A stretch of 51,411 nt of DNA, taken from contig JBOEHG010000023.1 of NCBI GenBank assembly GCA_050633825.1, positions 1-51,411 of the forward strand, in the 5' to 3' direction. The number at the start of each line of letters is the position of its first letter. The first letter of the stretch is position 1. Position numbers and translations under genes: made by a program. The DNA comes from CANLBN01 sp050633825 (lineage in GTDB: Bacteria > Pseudomonadota > Gammaproteobacteria > Pseudomonadales > Cellvibrionaceae). A model generated the notes under the pieces. It did no database searches and was not told the DNA's origin. It saw nothing but the letters and a program-made list of their open reading frames with translations. Shown here one piece after another: positions 51,374 to 51,411 of this stretch.

Positions 51374-51411
51374 CGGAGTGTAGCGCAGCCTGGTAGCGCA
51401 CCACACTGGGG
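51374..51411 (+). tRNA. tRNA-Pro (anticodon GGG), 3' part cut by the window
   Basis: CGGAGTG opens the acceptor stem, TA follows, then the D-arm GCGC-AGCCTGGTA-GCGC, A26, and the anticodon stem CCACA with C32, T33 and anticodon GGG at 51408-51410. It matches the proL-type tRNA-Pro of E. coli over this region. The sequence ends at base 37 of the tRNA. Confidence 0.9.

Overview
The window is an AT-rich stretch of chromosome from a gammaproteobacterium, probably a marine lineage near Pseudomonadales/Oceanospirillales. The assignment rests on gene order. The core runs cysG-serS-crcB-rarA-lolA-ftsK | trxB ... aat-bpt-infA | clpA-clpS | cspD | icd | rluE-nudJ-mnmA-hflD, which matches my memory of Pseudomonas and, in part, E. 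coli. A bat (aerotolerance-type) operon, dnaQ-rnhA and a pepN...nadK block follow. There is no prophage, insertion sequence, CRISPR array or rRNA. Nearly all of it is ordinary, tightly packed chromosome; the novelty is in small genes, leaders and a few uncharacterised operons.

Layout. 1-8 kb: 3'-truncated glutathione reductase, a YebC/YeeN-type regulator, then a signalling patch (GGDEF-EAL enzyme, a strongly expressed small basic protein, a chemoreceptor with a sigma28-like promoter and a structured leader), an exported rhodanese and a membrane fatty-acid-hydroxylase-family enzyme. 8-16 kb: a leftward housekeeping run from ftsK to cysG, with a 54-aa basic protein hidden between crcB and serS. 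16-28.9 kb: trxB, an inserted GT32 glycosyltransferase, the N-end-rule transferases aat and bpt feeding the ClpAS adaptor/unfoldase encoded just downstream, infA, cspD, monomeric isocitrate dehydrogenase, and the rRNA/tRNA modification group rluE-nudJ-mnmA-hflD. 28.9-35.8 kb: six-gene MoxR/DUF58/DUF4381/BatA/BatB-C/BatD operon. 35.8-43.7 kb: a leftward run from nadK to dnaQ. 43.7-48 kb: a DUF1853 protein and a leftward three-gene set (coiled-coil protein, PLP desulfhydrase-like enzyme, cNMP-binding/rhodanese fusion). 48-51.4 kb: a 438-nt gap with promoters, hairpins and a 28-codon acidic ORF, then a FAH-family hydrolase, a membrane metallophosphoesterase, a DCC-family thiol protein and the 5' part of a tRNA-Pro(GGG) gene.

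The most interesting signals are: the chemoreceptor leader, where a sigma28-like promoter starts transcription almost exactly at a set of nested, partly exclusive stems that cover the ribosome-binding site; the orphan small basic protein with its own promoter, perfect Shine-Dalgarno and terminator; the acidic mini-ORF with its own promoter; and the coiled-coil/PLP/cNMP-rhodanese operon, whose middle gene has no ordinary start codon. All promoter, operator and RNA-structure calls were made by eye and have not been scored by software.
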